Part shown: positions 1 through 9,430 of the stretch, in pieces
Position numbering within the stretch: the stretch's first letter is position 1
How the letters are laid out: every line of letters starts with the position of its first letter
Assembly: GCF_000716605.1 (NCBI RefSeq)
Contig: NZ_JNXE01000028.1
Span: 73,419-137,418, forward strand
Origin: Streptomyces sp. NRRL F-525
Lineage (GTDB): Bacteria; Actinomycetota; Actinomycetes; Streptomycetales; Streptomycetaceae
Direction of reading: 5' to 3'
Length of the DNA: 64,000 bases
Program-made: the position numbers and the translations under genes
The notes under the pieces: model-generated
Told to the model about the DNA's origin: nothing
Databases searched by the model: none
The model's input: the letters and a program-made list of their open reading frames with translations, nothing else

Positions 1-629
1 TCATCACGGACTTCGGGTGGAACATCGGCCCGATCCTGTTCGTGATCTGGGCGCTGTTCATGATCCTCGCGATGTCGAACGGCGTGAACCTGACGGACGG
101 TCTGGACGGCCTGGCCACCGGCGCCTCGGTGCTGGTCTTCGGCGCCTACACCTTCATCGGTGTCTGGCAGTTCCAGGAGTCCTGCGCCAACGCGCAGACC
201 CTGACCAACCCGAACGCCTGCTTCGAGGTGCGCGATCCGCTCGACCTCGCGGTCATCGCCTCCGCGCTGATGGGTGCCTGCCTGGGCTTCCTGTGGTGGA
301 ACACCTCACCGGCCAAGATCTTCATGGGGGACACCGGTTCGCTGGCCCTCGGCGGTGTGCTGACGGGTCTGGCGATCCTCTCCCGCACCGAGCTGCTGGT
401 CGCCATCATGGGTGGTCTGTTCGTCCTCATCACGATGTCGGTGGTCATCCAGGTCGGCTCGTTCAAGCTCACCGGCAAGCGGGTCTTCCGCATGGCTCCG
501 CTCCAGCACCACTTCGAACTCAAGGGCTGGTCCGAAGTGCTCGTGGTGGTCCGTTTCTGGATCATCCAGGGCATCTGCGTGATCGTCGGCCTGGGCCTCT
601 TCTACGCGGGATGGGCAGCGGAAAAGTGA
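1..629 (+). CDS. mraY: Phospho-N-acetylmuramoyl-pentapeptide-transferase, 3' part
   Basis: Polytopic membrane enzyme that moves phospho-MurNAc-pentapeptide from UDP to undecaprenyl phosphate, giving lipid I. The gene enters from the left edge; the reading frame is open from base 3, so the N-terminal part is missing. Visible family signatures are the [10 protein letters not shown] loop, the [12 protein letters not shown] loop and the [12 protein letters not shown] histidine cluster near the C-terminus, which are MraY substrate/metal-site motifs. Hydrophobic helices separate them. Its stop TGA overlaps a possible murD GTG start (GTGA at 626-629), which suggests translational coupling in the mur/fts operon. 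Confidence 0.97.
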   Translation, partial: ITDFGWNIGPILFVIWALFMILAMSNGVNLTDGLDGLATGASVLVFGAYTFIGVWQFQESCANAQTLTNPNACFEVRDPLDLAVIASALMGACLGFLWWNTSPAKIFMGDTGSLALGGVLTGLAILSRTELLVAIMGGLFVLITMSVVIQVGSFKLTGKRVFRMAPLQHHFELKGWSEVLVVVRFWIIQGICVIVGLGLFYAGWAAEK

Positions 630-2044
630 CCGACGGTCAGGGTCCCTCCTTCGAGGGCAAGCACGTCACCGTCGCCGGGCTCGGTGTCTCCGGCATCCCG
701 GCGGCCAAGGTCCTGCACGGCCTCGGCGCGCTCGTCACAGTCGTGAACGACGGCGACGACGAGCGCTCCCGGGCCCAGGCGGCCGACCTGGAGGCGCTCG
801 GCATCACCGTGCGCCTCGGCGACGGGGCGACCCTGCCCGACGGCACCGGACTGATCGTCACCACCCCCGGCTGGCAGCCCGACAAGCCGCTGTTCACGGC
901 GGCGCGTGAGGCGGGTGTTCCGGTGTGGGGGGACGTGGAGCTGGCCTGGCGCCTGCGCGGCCCCGGGGCGGCCCCCTGGCTGGCCGTCACCGGCACCAAC
1001 GGCAAGACCACCACCGTCCAGATGCTCGCCTCGATCCTGAAGGCGGGCGGCCTGCGCACGGCGGCGGTCGGCAACATCGGCGTCTCGGTCCTGGACGCCG
1101 TACTCGGGGACGAGCGGTACGACGTCCTCGCCGTGGAACTGTCGAGCTATCAGCTGCACTGGGCGCCCTCGCTGCGCGCCCACTCCGCCGCCGTTCTCAA
1201 CCTGGCGCCCGATCACCTCGACTGGCACGGCTCGATGGAGGCGTACGCCGCCGACAAGGGCCGTATCTACGAAGGCAATCAGGTCGCCTGCGTCTACAAC
1301 GTCGCCGACAAGGCCACCGAGGAACTCGTCCGCGAGGCCGACGTGGAGGAGGGGTGCCGGGCGATCGGCTTCACCCTCGGCAGTCCCGCGCCGTCCCAAC
1401 TCGGCGTCGTGGACGGCATTCTGGTGGACCGTGCCTTCGTCGAGGACCGGCAGAAGAACGCGCAGGAACTCGCCGAGGTGTCGGACGTCAATCCGCCCGC
1501 CCCGCACAACATCGCCAACGCCCTTGCCGCCGCCGCCCTCGCGCGCGCCTTCGGGGTGCCCGCCAAGGCCGTACGGGACGGGCTGCGGGTCTTCACGCCC
1601 GACGCGCACCGCATCGCGCACGTGGCCGATGTGGACGGCGTCGCGTACATCGACGACTCCAAGGCCACCAACACCCATGCGGCGGAAGCCTCGTTGGCGG
1701 CCTACGAGTCGATCGTGTGGATCGCGGGCGGCCTCGCCAAGGGCGCGACCTTCGACGAACTCGTCGCCAAGTCGGCGAAGCACCTTCGGGGTGTGGTGCT
1801 GATCGGCGCCGATCGCGCGCTGATCCGCGAAGCCCTCGCGCGACACGCGCCGGAAGTACCCGTCGTCGACCTCGACCGGACCGACACTGGGGCGATGCTC
1901 GCGGCTGTCCAGGAGGCACAGCGGCTCGCCGCCGCCGGCGACACGGTGCTGCTCGCCCCGGCCTGCGCCTCCATGGACATGTTCGCCAACTACAACAAGC
2001 GCGGTGACGCGTTCGCCACGGCGGTTCGCGAACTCGGCGCCTGA
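611..2044 (+). CDS. murD: UDP-N-acetylmuramoylalanine--D-glutamate ligase
   Basis: Cytoplasmic Mur ligase adding D-glutamate to UDP-MurNAc-L-Ala. The N-terminal [13 protein letters not shown]ossmann segment is followed by the ATP loop TGTNGKTTT near residue 130, then the central [11 protein letters not shown] segment and a C-terminal domain with [10 protein letters not shown]. Length of 477 aa is slightly above the usual ~450. The start is either ATG 611 or GTG 626; GTG 626 overlaps the mraY stop by four bases, so coupling is likely either way. The frame stays open back to base 17, but that part is antisense-like shadow over mraY. ftsW follows after 21 bases. Confidence 0.96.
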   Translation: MGSGKVTDGQGPSFEGKHVTVAGLGVSGIPAAKVLHGLGALVTVVNDGDDERSRAQAADLEALGITVRLGDGATLPDGTGLIVTTPGWQPDKPLFTAAREAGVPVWGDVELAWRLRGPGAAPWLAVTGTNGKTTTVQMLASILKAGGLRTAAVGNIGVSVLDAVLGDERYDVLAVELSSYQLHWAPSLRAHSAAVLNLAPDHLDWHGSMEAYAADKGRIYEGNQVACVYNVADKATEELVREADVEEGCRAIGFTLGSPAPSQLGVVDGILVDRAFVEDRQKNAQELAEVSDVNPPAPHNIANALAAAALARAFGVPAKAVRDGLRVFTPDAHRIAHVADVDGVAYIDDSKATNTHAAEASLAAYESIVWIAGGLAKGATFDELVAKSAKHLRGVVLIGADRALIREALARHAPEVPVVDLDRTDTGAMLAAVQEAQRLAAAGDTVLLAPACASMDMFANYNKRGDAFATAVRELGA

Positions 2045-2065
2045 CCGACGCAAGCGGAGGCGCTG

Positions 2066-3433
2066 ATGCCCAGTAGCCGTACCGGCCGGCCGCCCGTGCA
2101 GCAGCGGACCCCCAGACGTCCCGCCGCCGCCAGGACCGTCCGCGACAACCCCGTCCGACGGCTGTACGCCAACGCCCGCCGGGCCTGGGACCGCCCGCTG
2201 ACGGCCTATTACCTGATCGCCGGCGGCAGTGTGCTGATCACCGTGCTGGGTCTGGTGATGGTCTACTCGGCGTCCCAGATCACCGCGCTCCAACTCTCGC
2301 TGCCCGGCTCGTATTTCTTCCGCAAACAGTTCCTCGCGGCCTGTATCGGCGGGGTCTTGGCGCTCGCCGCCTCGCGGATGCCGGTCAAACTCCACCGGGC
2401 GCTGGCCTATCCGATCCTCGCGGGCGCCGTCTTCATGATGGCGCTGGTGCAGCTGCCGGGGATAGGGATGTCGGTCAACGGCAACCGCAACTGGATCTCC
2501 CTGGGCGGCTCCTTCCAGATCCAGCCGAGCGAGTTCGGCAAGCTGGCCCTGGTCCTGTGGGGTGCCGATCTGCTCGCCCGCAAGCAGGATAAGGCGATGC
2601 TGTCCCAGTGGAAGCACATGCTGGTGCCGCTGGTGCCCGTCGCGTTCATGCTGCTCGGGCTGATCATGCTCGGCGGCGACATGGGTACGGCGATCATCCT
2701 CACCGCGATCCTGTTCGGCCTGCTGTGGCTGGCCGGCGCACCGACCCGGCTCTTCGTCGGCGTGCTGTCGATCGCGGCCGCGATCGGTGTGATCCTCATC
2801 AAGACCAGCCCCAACCGCATGGCCCGGCTCGCCTGCATCGGCGCCACCGAGCCCAAGACCGGGGTCGCCGACTGCTGGCAGGCCGTGCACGGGATCTACG
2901 CGCTCGCATCCGGCGGGATCTTCGGCTCCGGGCTCGGGGCGAGTGTGGAGAAATGGGGTCAACTCCCCGAGGCCCACACCGACTTCATCTTCGCCGTCAC
3001 CGGTGAGGAACTGGGTCTGGCGGGCACACTGTCGGTGCTCGCCCTCTTCGCGGCTCTAGGCTATGCGGGTATCCGCGTGGCCGGACGCACGGAGGACCCC
3101 TTCGTGAGGTATGCCGCGGGAGGCGTGACCACCTGGATCATCGCTCAGGCGGTGATCAACATCGGTGCGGTGCTCGGCCTGCTGCCGATCGCCGGCGTCC
3201 CGCTCCCGCTGTTCTCCTACGGGGGTTCCGCCCTGCTGCCGACCATGTTCGCCATCGGGTTGCTGATCGCCTTCGCGCGCGACGACCCCGCTGCGCGGGC
3301 GGCGCTTGCGATGCGGCAACCCCGCTTTGGTAGAAAGCGGGGGGCCAGGGGTACCGGTTTTGGCCAACGGCCCCGGAGATGGAACACGATGCGACGGCGT
3401 GCCTCGGCGGCGCGTTCGTCCGGAGAGCGGTGA
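2066..3433 (+). CDS. ftsW: SEDS-family cell division protein FtsW (lipid II polymerase)
   Basis: SEDS glycosyltransferase of the division septum, working with a class B PBP. About ten membrane helices follow a basic, Pro/Arg-rich cytosolic N-terminus of ~45 residues. Family signatures seen are YSASQ after TM1, GNRNWISLG, IQPSEFGKLAL, the HTDFIFAVTGEELG loop and PLPLFSYGGSALL near the C-terminus. A basic tail of ~50 residues follows the last helix. It sits between murD and murG, the usual dcw position. ATG 2066 has GGAGG-like sequence (gcggaggcg) just upstream. FtsW rather than RodA is chosen from context. Confidence 0.96.
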   Translation: MPSSRTGRPPVQQRTPRRPAAARTVRDNPVRRLYANARRAWDRPLTAYYLIAGGSVLITVLGLVMVYSASQITALQLSLPGSYFFRKQFLAACIGGVLALAASRMPVKLHRALAYPILAGAVFMMALVQLPGIGMSVNGNRNWISLGGSFQIQPSEFGKLALVLWGADLLARKQDKAMLSQWKHMLVPLVPVAFMLLGLIMLGGDMGTAIILTAILFGLLWLAGAPTRLFVGVLSIAAAIGVILIKTSPNRMARLACIGATEPKTGVADCWQAVHGIYALASGGIFGSGLGASVEKWGQLPEAHTDFIFAVTGEELGLAGTLSVLALFAALGYAGIRVAGRTEDPFVRYAAGGVTTWIIAQAVINIGAVLGLLPIAGVPLPLFSYGGSALLPTMFAIGLLIAFARDDPAARAALAMRQPRFGRKRGARGTGFGQRPRRWNTMRRRASAARSSGER

Positions 3434-3439
3434 ATTTCG

Positions 3440-4531
3440 GTGCATGTCGTACTCGCCGGTGGGGGGACCGCCGGCCACATCGAGCCGGCGCTCGCCCTCG
3501 CGGACGCCCTGCGCAGGCAGGACCCCACCGTGGGGATCACAGCCCTGGGCACGGAGCGCGGCCTTGAGACCCGTCTCGTACCCGAGCGGGGCTACGAACT
3601 CGCGCTGATCCCCGCCGTACCCCTGCCGCGCAAGCCCACCCCCGAACTGATCACCGTGCCGGGCCGGTTGCGCGGCACGATCAAGGCGGCCGAGCAGATC
3701 CTGGAGCGCACCAAGGCGGACTGCGTCGTCGGCTTCGGCGGCTATGTCGCGCTGCCCGGCTACCTCGCGGCCAAGCGCCTCGGGGTGCCGATCGTGATCC
3801 ACGAGGCCAACGCCAGGCCCGGGTTGGCCAACAAGATCGGCTCGCGGTACGCGGCCCGGGTCGCCGTCTCGACCCCGGACAGCAAGCTGCGCGACGCCCG
3901 CTACATCGGCATCCCGCTGCGCCGCACGATCGCCACCCTGGACCGCGCGGCCGTACGGCCCGAGGCCCGGGCCGCGTTCGGGCTCGACCCGAACCTGCCG
4001 ACGCTGCTGGTCTCCGGCGGCTCGCAGGGCGCCCGGCACCTGAACGAGGTGGTCGAGCGGGTCGCGCCGTACCTCCAACAGGCCGGAATCCAGATCCTGC
4101 ACGCGGTCGGCCCGAAGAACGAACTGCCGCAGGTGCACCAGATGCCGGGGATGCCCCCCTACATCCCGGTACCGTACGTGGACCGGATGGACCTCGCGTA
4201 CGCCGCGGCCGACATGATGCTCTGCCGCGCGGGCGCGATGACCGTCGCCGAACTCTCCGCCGTCGGACTCCCGGCCGCCTACGTCCCGCTGCCCATCGGC
4301 AACGGCGAACAGCGGCTGAACGCCCAGCCGGTGGTCAAGGCCGGCGGCGGACTCCTGGTCGACGACGCGGAACTGACGCCCGAATGGGTCCAGGGCAATG
4401 TCCTGCCCGTGCTCGCCGATCCGCACCGGCTGTACGAAATGTCGCGCGCGGCAAGCGAGTTCGGCCGCCGGGACGCCGACGACCTGCTCGTCGGCATGGT
4501 GTACGAGGCGATCGCCTCGCGGCACCGCTAG
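3440..4531 (+). CDS. murG: UDP-GlcNAc--lipid I N-acetylglucosaminyltransferase
   Basis: Peripheral membrane GT28 glycosyltransferase that adds GlcNAc to lipid I to form lipid II. The protein opens with [18 protein letters not shown], the first glycine-rich loop, and carries [27 protein letters not shown], the [12 protein letters not shown] second glycine loop and [18 protein letters not shown] near the UDP-GlcNAc site. Length of 363 aa is typical. The GTG start at 3440 lies six bases after ftsW stops, so the pair is probably coupled. ftsQ follows after 25 bases with its own AGAGAGGCAGGGG-like binding site. Confidence 0.97.
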   Translation: MHVVLAGGGTAGHIEPALALADALRRQDPTVGITALGTERGLETRLVPERGYELALIPAVPLPRKPTPELITVPGRLRGTIKAAEQILERTKADCVVGFGGYVALPGYLAAKRLGVPIVIHEANARPGLANKIGSRYAARVAVSTPDSKLRDARYIGIPLRRTIATLDRAAVRPEARAAFGLDPNLPTLLVSGGSQGARHLNEVVERVAPYLQQAGIQILHAVGPKNELPQVHQMPGMPPYIPVPYVDRMDLAYAAADMMLCRAGAMTVAELSAVGLPAAYVPLPIGNGEQRLNAQPVVKAGGGLLVDDAELTPEWVQGNVLPVLADPHRLYEMSRAASEFGRRDADDLLVGMVYEAIASRHR

Positions 4532-4556
4532 CCATATGTGAGAGAGGCAGGGGATC

Positions 4557-5351
4557 GTGGCCGGACCGACGACCGCCGAGCGCGGTGAACGCCAACAGGA
4601 GTCGTCCGGCCCGCCCCTTGTCCGGCGTCTGGGGCCCAGACGTCTTCGTCTGATTGTCGTACTCGCCCTCGCCGCAGTCCTGTTGGGCGCCGCCACGGTC
4701 TGGCTGCTCTACGGCTCGCAGTGGCTGCGGGTCGAGAAGGTGTCGGTCTCCGGCACGAAGATCCTGACGCCGGAACAGGTGCGCGAAGCCGCCGGCGTTC
4801 CGGTCGGCGGACCACTCGTCTCGGTCGACACCGATGCGATCGAAGCCCGACTCCGCAGGAAATTGCCCCGAATTGACACCGTTGACGTAGTCCGTTCCTG
4901 GCCTCATGGAATCGGGCTGAAAGTGACCGAACGCAGCCCGGTCCTGGTGGTGAAAAAGGGCGGAAACTTCGTCGAAGTGGACGACGAGGGCGTGCGGTTC
5001 GCCACCGTTTCCACACCCCCGAAGTCCGTCCCCACCCTCGAATTGGCGCTCTCGCAATCGAGTTCGTCCGCGGCGGGCCTGCGCCGCTTCGGCGAGGACC
5101 GCCTCGTACGCGAGGCGGTGGGCGTCGCGGGTGACATTCCGGCCGCGGTCGCACGCGTCACCCAGACCGTCAAGGTCCGTTCCTACGACGACATCTCACT
5201 GGAGTTGACCGGCGGCCGTACCGTCGCATGGGGAAGTGGCGAGAAGGGCACAGCGAAGGCGCGTACGCTCACCGCTCTCATGAAAGCAGCTTCCGGCGCC
5301 CGGCACTTCGACGTAAGTGTTCCCACCGCCCCTGCGTCAGCCGGGAGTTGA
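4557..5351 (+). CDS. ftsQ: Cell division protein FtsQ
   Basis: Bitopic septal protein of the FtsQ/DivIB family that links FtsL/DivIC and other divisome members. A cytosolic N-terminus of ~28 residues precedes one membrane helix (about residues 29-51, LRLIVVLALAAVLLGAATVW). The extracytoplasmic POTRA domain begins around LRVEKVSVSGTKILTPEQV, followed by the FtsQ domain with PHGIGLKVTERSPVLVV. At 264 aa it has normal actinobacterial length. It starts with GTG, ends the mraY-ftsQ block and precedes the ftsZ promoter region. Confidence 0.94.
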   Translation: MAGPTTAERGERQQESSGPPLVRRLGPRRLRLIVVLALAAVLLGAATVWLLYGSQWLRVEKVSVSGTKILTPEQVREAAGVPVGGPLVSVDTDAIEARLRRKLPRIDTVDVVRSWPHGIGLKVTERSPVLVVKKGGNFVEVDDEGVRFATVSTPPKSVPTLELALSQSSSSAAGLRRFGEDRLVREAVGVAGDIPAAVARVTQTVKVRSYDDISLELTGGRTVAWGSGEKGTAKARTLTALMKAASGARHFDVSVPTAPASAGS

Positions 5352-5628
5352 CGCACATTCGCGCAGGCCAGCACCCTGGTTGGGCAGCGCTACGGCTGAT
5401 CACATAGGGTGAAAAGAAAAACGGGAGGTTCGGCGTGTTCGTTGAACGTGCGCCACTTGTCGACTTAGTGTCCTGTTCAGAAGACTTCAAGGAACGGACA
5501 CACTGGTAACCCTAAACTTCAACGTTAGGGTTCGGGTCGGCGCTACGGACCGTCCCATTCGGCATCCGTCGTCGGGTCGCGGAACACCGCGACCGACGAC
5601 ACGTAACTCGAGGCGAGAGGCCTTCGAC
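5352..5628 (+). promoter_or_regulatory. ftsZ promoter and leader region
   Basis: This 277-bp gap between ftsQ and ftsZ has no ORF of its own. Two promoter-like pairs can be read: TTGGGC (5380-5385) with TAGGGT (5405-5410), spacing 19, and TTGAAC (5442-5447) with TAGTGT (5466-5471), spacing 18. A GACAC motif at 5497-5501 resembles the WhiA recognition core. An inverted repeat, AACCCTAA (5508-5515) and TTAGGGTT (5525-5532), lies in the transcribed leader. It is known that Streptomyces ftsZ is driven by several promoters here, one of them sporulation-specific. Matching each hexamer pair to a mapped promoter is my inference. Confidence 0.6.
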
Positions 5629-6816
5629 GTGGCAGCACCGCAGAACTACCTCGCAGTCATCAAAGTCATCGGTGTCGGCGGCGGTGGTGTCAATGCCATC
5701 AACCGGATGATCGAGGTCGGTCTCAAGGGCGTCGAGTTCATCGCCATCAACACCGACGCGCAGGCGCTGTTGATGAGCGACGCCGACGTCAAACTCGACG
5801 TCGGCCGCGAACTCACCCGCGGACTCGGCGCCGGCGCCAACCCGGCCGTCGGCCGCAAGGCCGCCGAGGATCACCGCGAGGAGATCGAGGAGGTCCTCAA
5901 GGGGGCCGACATGGTCTTCGTGACGGCCGGAGAGGGCGGCGGCACCGGTACCGGCGGCGCCCCCGTCGTGGCCAACATCGCGCGCTCCCTGGGCGCCCTC
6001 ACGATCGGCGTGGTCACCCGCCCGTTCACCTTCGAGGGACGGCGCCGGGCGAACCAGGCGGAGGACGGCATCGCCGAACTCCGCGAAGAGGTCGACACCC
6101 TCATCGTCATCCCGAACGACCGGCTGCTGTCCATCTCGGACCGCCAGGTCTCGGTCCTCGACGCCTTCAAGTCGGCGGACCAGGTCCTGCTCTCCGGTGT
6201 GCAGGGCATCACCGATCTCATCACCACGCCCGGCCTGATCAACCTCGACTTCGCCGACGTCAAGTCCGTGATGTCCGAGGCCGGTTCGGCCCTCATGGGC
6301 ATCGGCTCGGCCCGCGGCGACGACCGCGCGGTGGCGGCCGCCGAGATGGCGATCTCCTCGCCGCTCCTCGAGGCCTCCATCGACGGCGCCCGCGGCGTCC
6401 TGCTCTCCATCTCCGGCGGCTCCGACCTCGGCCTGTTCGAGATCAACGAAGCGGCCCAACTGGTCAGCGAGGCCGCCCACCCCGAGGCCAACATCATCTT
6501 CGGCGCGGTCATCGACGACGCCCTCGGCGACGAGGTCCGGGTCACGGTCATCGCGGCCGGCTTCGACGGCGGCCAGCCGCCGACCCGCCGGGACACCAGC
6601 ACGAGCGCCGGCTCGGCCCGCCGCGACGAGCCGACTCCGGTACGGCAGGAGAGCCGTCCGTCCTTCGGGTCGCTCGGCAGCGTCAAGCCGAAGGAGGAGC
6701 CGGAGCACGCTCCGGAGCCGGTCGCCGACCTCCCGGTCGCCCCGCCGGTCCCGCCGTCGCGGACCTACTCGGACAGCGCCGCCGAGGAGCTGGACGTACC
6801 GGACTTCCTGAAGTGA
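5629..6816 (+). CDS. ftsZ: Cell division GTPase FtsZ
   Basis: Tubulin-like GTPase that polymerises into the Z-ring and, in sporulating hyphae, into ladders of rings. The N-terminal [16 protein letters not shown] segment, the tubulin signature [16 protein letters not shown] (near residue 105) and the [12 protein letters not shown]7-type loop are intact. The C-terminal linker from about residue 320 is Pro/Ser/charged, ending in ELDVPDFLK, the conserved tail that docks SepF and other partners. GTG 5629 follows a GAGAGG binding site. Length of 395 aa is usual for Streptomyces. Its stop overlaps the pgeF start (GTGA). Confidence 0.98.
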   Translation: MAAPQNYLAVIKVIGVGGGGVNAINRMIEVGLKGVEFIAINTDAQALLMSDADVKLDVGRELTRGLGAGANPAVGRKAAEDHREEIEEVLKGADMVFVTAGEGGGTGTGGAPVVANIARSLGALTIGVVTRPFTFEGRRRANQAEDGIAELREEVDTLIVIPNDRLLSISDRQVSVLDAFKSADQVLLSGVQGITDLITTPGLINLDFADVKSVMSEAGSALMGIGSARGDDRAVAAAEMAISSPLLEASIDGARGVLLSISGGSDLGLFEINEAAQLVSEAAHPEANIIFGAVIDDALGDEVRVTVIAAGFDGGQPPTRRDTSTSAGSARRDEPTPVRQESRPSFGSLGSVKPKEEPEHAPEPVADLPVAPPVPPSRTYSDSAAEELDVPDFLK

Positions 6817-7541
6817 TAGGACAGTTCGACACCGTGAGCGGCGCGCACTTCGCCTTCACCGACAGGTGGGGCGGGGTGAGCGCCGTTCCGTACGAGGAGC
6901 TCAATCTCGGCGGGGCGGTCGGGGACGACCCCGACGCGGTCCGTACCAATCGCGAACTGGCCGCCAAGTCACTGGGGTTGGACCCCGGCCTGGTGGTCTG
7001 GATGAACCAGGTGCACGGGGCCGACGTGGCGGTCGTCGAGGAGCCCTGGGGCGCCTCGGACATCCCCTCCGTCGACGCGCTCGTCACCGCCCGGCGTGGC
7101 CTCGCCCTCGCCGTGCTGACCGCCGACTGCACGCCGGTCCTGCTCGCCGACCCGGTCGCCGGGATCGCGGGCGCGGCCCACGCCGGACGCCCGGGCATGG
7201 TCGCCGGGGTCGTCCCCGCCGCCGTAGCGGCCATGGTCGAACTCGGCGCCGATCCCGCCCGGATCGTCGCCCGCACCGGACCCGCCGTCTGCGGCCGGTG
7301 CTACGAAGTGCCCGCGGACATGCGCGCCGACGTCGCCGCCGTGGAACCGGCGGCGTACGCCGAGACGAGTTGGGGCACTCCCGCGGTCGACGTGACCGCC
7401 GGCGCGCACGCGCAGCTCGACCGGCTCGGGGTGCGCGACCGGGAGCAGTCGCCGGTGTGCACCCGTGAATCGGACGACCACTTCTCGTACCGCCGCGACC
7501 GGACCACCGGGCGGCTGGCGAGCTATGTCTGGCTGGACTGA
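6813..7541 (+). CDS. pgeF: Laccase-domain protein PgeF/YlmD
   Basis: Single-domain member of the multicopper polyphenol oxidase/YfiH family. Family members have been described as purine nucleoside phosphorylases/adenosine deaminases and, in E. coli, as a peptidoglycan-editing factor. The metal-site motifs are present: [18 protein letters not shown] and [12 protein letters not shown] (His-Cys-His), with the late [14 protein letters not shown] segment. The GTG start overlaps the ftsZ stop by four bases, so it is co-translated with ftsZ. The conserved position next to yggS and sepF fits a supporting role in envelope growth; which activity it has here is not shown. Confidence 0.9.
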   Translation: MIGQFDTVSGAHFAFTDRWGGVSAVPYEELNLGGAVGDDPDAVRTNRELAAKSLGLDPGLVVWMNQVHGADVAVVEEPWGASDIPSVDALVTARRGLALAVLTADCTPVLLADPVAGIAGAAHAGRPGMVAGVVPAAVAAMVELGADPARIVARTGPAVCGRCYEVPADMRADVAAVEPAAYAETSWGTPAVDVTAGAHAQLDRLGVRDREQSPVCTRESDDHFSYRRDRTTGRLASYVWLD

Positions 7542-7547
7542 CGGGAC

Positions 7548-8267
7548 ATGACGGACCGTAGGGCTGAACTCGCCGTAAATCTGGCGAAAGTCGAGGAGCG
7601 CATCGCCGCCGCCTGTGCCGCGGCCGGGCGGAAGCGTGAAGAAGTGACCCTGATCGTGGTCACCAAGACCTATCCGGCGAGTGACGTGCGGATGTTGGCG
7701 GAACTCGGAGTGCGTCAAGTCGCCGAGAACCGGGACCAGGACGCCGCCCCGAAGGCCGCCGAATGTGCGGATCTGGCGCTGAGTTGGCACTTCGTGGGTC
7801 AGTTGCAGACCAACAAGGTGCGATCCGTGGTCGGTTACGCCGATGTCGTGCAGTCGGTCGACCGGTCCCGGCTCGTCACCGCGCTGTCGAAGGAGGCCGA
7901 GCGGTCCGGGCGCCAACTGGGCTGTCTCATCCAGGTCGCACTCGATGCCGGAGTGAGCGGGCGGGGCGAGCGCGGAGGCGTCGGACCGGGCGGGATCGGG
8001 GAGTTGGCCGATCTCGTCGCCGGGGCTCCGGGACTGCGGCTCGACGGGCTGATGACCGTCGCTCCGCTCACCGGTGAGTACGCGGGACGCCAACTGGAGG
8101 CGTTCGGGCGGTTGATGGATTTGTCGACTGACCTGCGCCGAGCCCATCCTGCTGCGAACATGGTGTCGGCAGGGATGAGTGCGGACCTCGAACAGGCCGT
8201 GGCAGCCGGAGCGACACATGTACGCGTCGGCACTGCGGTACTCGGCGTGCGCCCCAGGCTCGGGTAA
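7548..8267 (+). CDS. yggS: YggS/PLPBP-family pyridoxal phosphate homeostasis protein
   Basis: Alanine-racemase-like TIM-barrel protein that binds PLP but is not known to catalyse a reaction; the family (YlmE, PROSC) affects vitamin B6 and amino acid balance. The PLP lysine lies in [13 protein letters not shown] near residue 36. [16 protein letters not shown] replaces the usual GENRVQE motif, [13 protein letters not shown] is the classical HFIGxLQxNK box, and [10 protein letters not shown] near the end binds the phosphate. It starts six bases after pgeF, within the ftsZ-pgeF-yggS unit. Confidence 0.92.
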   Translation: MTDRRAELAVNLAKVEERIAAACAAAGRKREEVTLIVVTKTYPASDVRMLAELGVRQVAENRDQDAAPKAAECADLALSWHFVGQLQTNKVRSVVGYADVVQSVDRSRLVTALSKEAERSGRQLGCLIQVALDAGVSGRGERGGVGPGGIGELADLVAGAPGLRLDGLMTVAPLTGEYAGRQLEAFGRLMDLSTDLRRAHPAANMVSAGMSADLEQAVAAGATHVRVGTAVLGVRPRLG

Positions 8268-8395
8268 CGTCGCCAGGAAGTCGGACCACAGCAGAAAATA
8301 TGGTCAATGCCGCCGAAGGCGGGCATAACGACCTCGTGGATCGCGGGCACTTGGCAGTCGTCAGCCGATCCACCACAGAGCGGAGGACTCAGAGC

Positions 8396-9037
8396 ATGGC
8401 CGGCGCGATGCGCAAGATGGCGGTCTACCTCGGCCTCGTGGAGGACGATGGGTACGACGGCCGGGGTTTCGACCCCGATGACGACTTCGAACCCGAACTG
8501 GACCCGGAGCCCGAGCGGGACCGCCGACGGCACGAGCCGTCGCACCAGTCACACACCCCACATCAGTCTCAAAGGGACGAACCAGTACGAGTGGTGCAGC
8601 CTCCGGCCCCTCGCGAACCGGTGTCCCATTCCGCTTCACTGGGTGCGGAATCAGGGCGTCCGGCGCGTATCGCGCCCGTGGCATCCATCACACAAGAACG
8701 CCAGTCCCTGGAGAAGAACGCACCGGTGATCATGCCCAAGGTCGTGTCGGAACGAGAGCCTTACCGGATCACCACACTTCACCCCCGGACCTACAACGAG
8801 GCCCGTACCATCGGGGAACACTTCCGTGAAGGCACCCCGGTGATCATGAATCTGACTGAGATGGATGACACAGACGCCAAGCGACTTGTCGACTTTGCGG
8901 CCGGTTTGGTGTTTGGTCTTCACGGCAGCATCGAGCGGGTGACGCAGAAGGTGTTCCTGTTGTCGCCTGCTAACGTCGATGTCACGGCGGAGGACAAGGC
9001 CCGCATCGCAGAGGGCGGGTTCTTCAATCAGAGCTGA
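8396..9037 (+). CDS. sepF: FtsZ-anchoring protein SepF
   Basis: Membrane-binding FtsZ partner that takes over anchoring and ring assembly in bacteria lacking FtsA. The N-terminal [18 protein letters not shown] is the amphipathic membrane-targeting helix and motif. An acidic, Pro-rich, disordered linker runs to about residue 120, and the C-terminal SepF core carries [19 protein letters not shown] and [20 protein letters not shown]. The frame is open upstream to 8300, but ATG 8396 has a clear CGGAGGA site at 8381-8387 and gives 213 aa, the length I remember for the S. coelicolor protein. The 128-bp gap before it probably holds a promoter. Confidence 0.95.
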   Translation: MAGAMRKMAVYLGLVEDDGYDGRGFDPDDDFEPELDPEPERDRRRHEPSHQSHTPHQSQRDEPVRVVQPPAPREPVSHSASLGAESGRPARIAPVASITQERQSLEKNAPVIMPKVVSEREPYRITTLHPRTYNEARTIGEHFREGTPVIMNLTEMDDTDAKRLVDFAAGLVFGLHGSIERVTQKVFLLSPANVDVTAEDKARIAEGGFFNQS

Positions 9038-9087
9038 GACAGACAGCCGCTAGTAAGCACGGAACAGGGGAGAGGGAAAGACAGACC

Positions 9088-9378
9088 ATGAGCGTGTTCG
9101 CGCAGGTGATCTACATCGCGCTGATGGTGTTCCTCATCGTGCTCATCTTCCGGTTGGTCATGGACTACGTCTTCCAGTTCGCCCGCTCATGGCAACCCGG
9201 CAAGGCGATGGTGGTCGTTCTGGAGGCCGCCTACACTGTCACCGATCCACCGTTGAAGCTTCTGCGGCGGTTCATCCCGCCGTTGCGTCTCGGGGGCGTG
9301 GCGCTCGACCTGTCCTTCTTCGTCCTGATGATCATCGTCTACATCTTGATCTCTATCGTGGGCAATCTCGCGAGGTGA
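9088..9378 (+). CDS. yggT: YggT/YlmG-family small membrane protein
   Basis: A 96-aa integral membrane protein with two helices (about residues 5-28 and 72-94) separated by a loop carrying DPPLKLLRRFIPPLRLGGVALDLS; the (D/E)P(L)xxxR(R)xIPP loop is the YGGT family signature. The family is tied to division and chloroplast nucleoid partitioning, but its biochemical role is unknown. It sits between sepF and divIVA as in most Gram-positive bacteria. ATG 9088 follows a GGGGAGAGGGAA site at about 9067-9078. Confidence 0.9.
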   Translation: MSVFAQVIYIALMVFLIVLIFRLVMDYVFQFARSWQPGKAMVVVLEAAYTVTDPPLKLLRRFIPPLRLGGVALDLSFFVLMIIVYILISIVGNLAR

Positions 9379-9430
9379 CAGTGGACGATACGGTCTTGCC
9401 GACTGCCGATGACTACGTTGAGGTGAAGAG

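Noticed and set aside
602..2977. 791-codon minus-strand frame over murD/ftsW
   Set aside because: Antisense of two conserved division genes; no binding site or homology.
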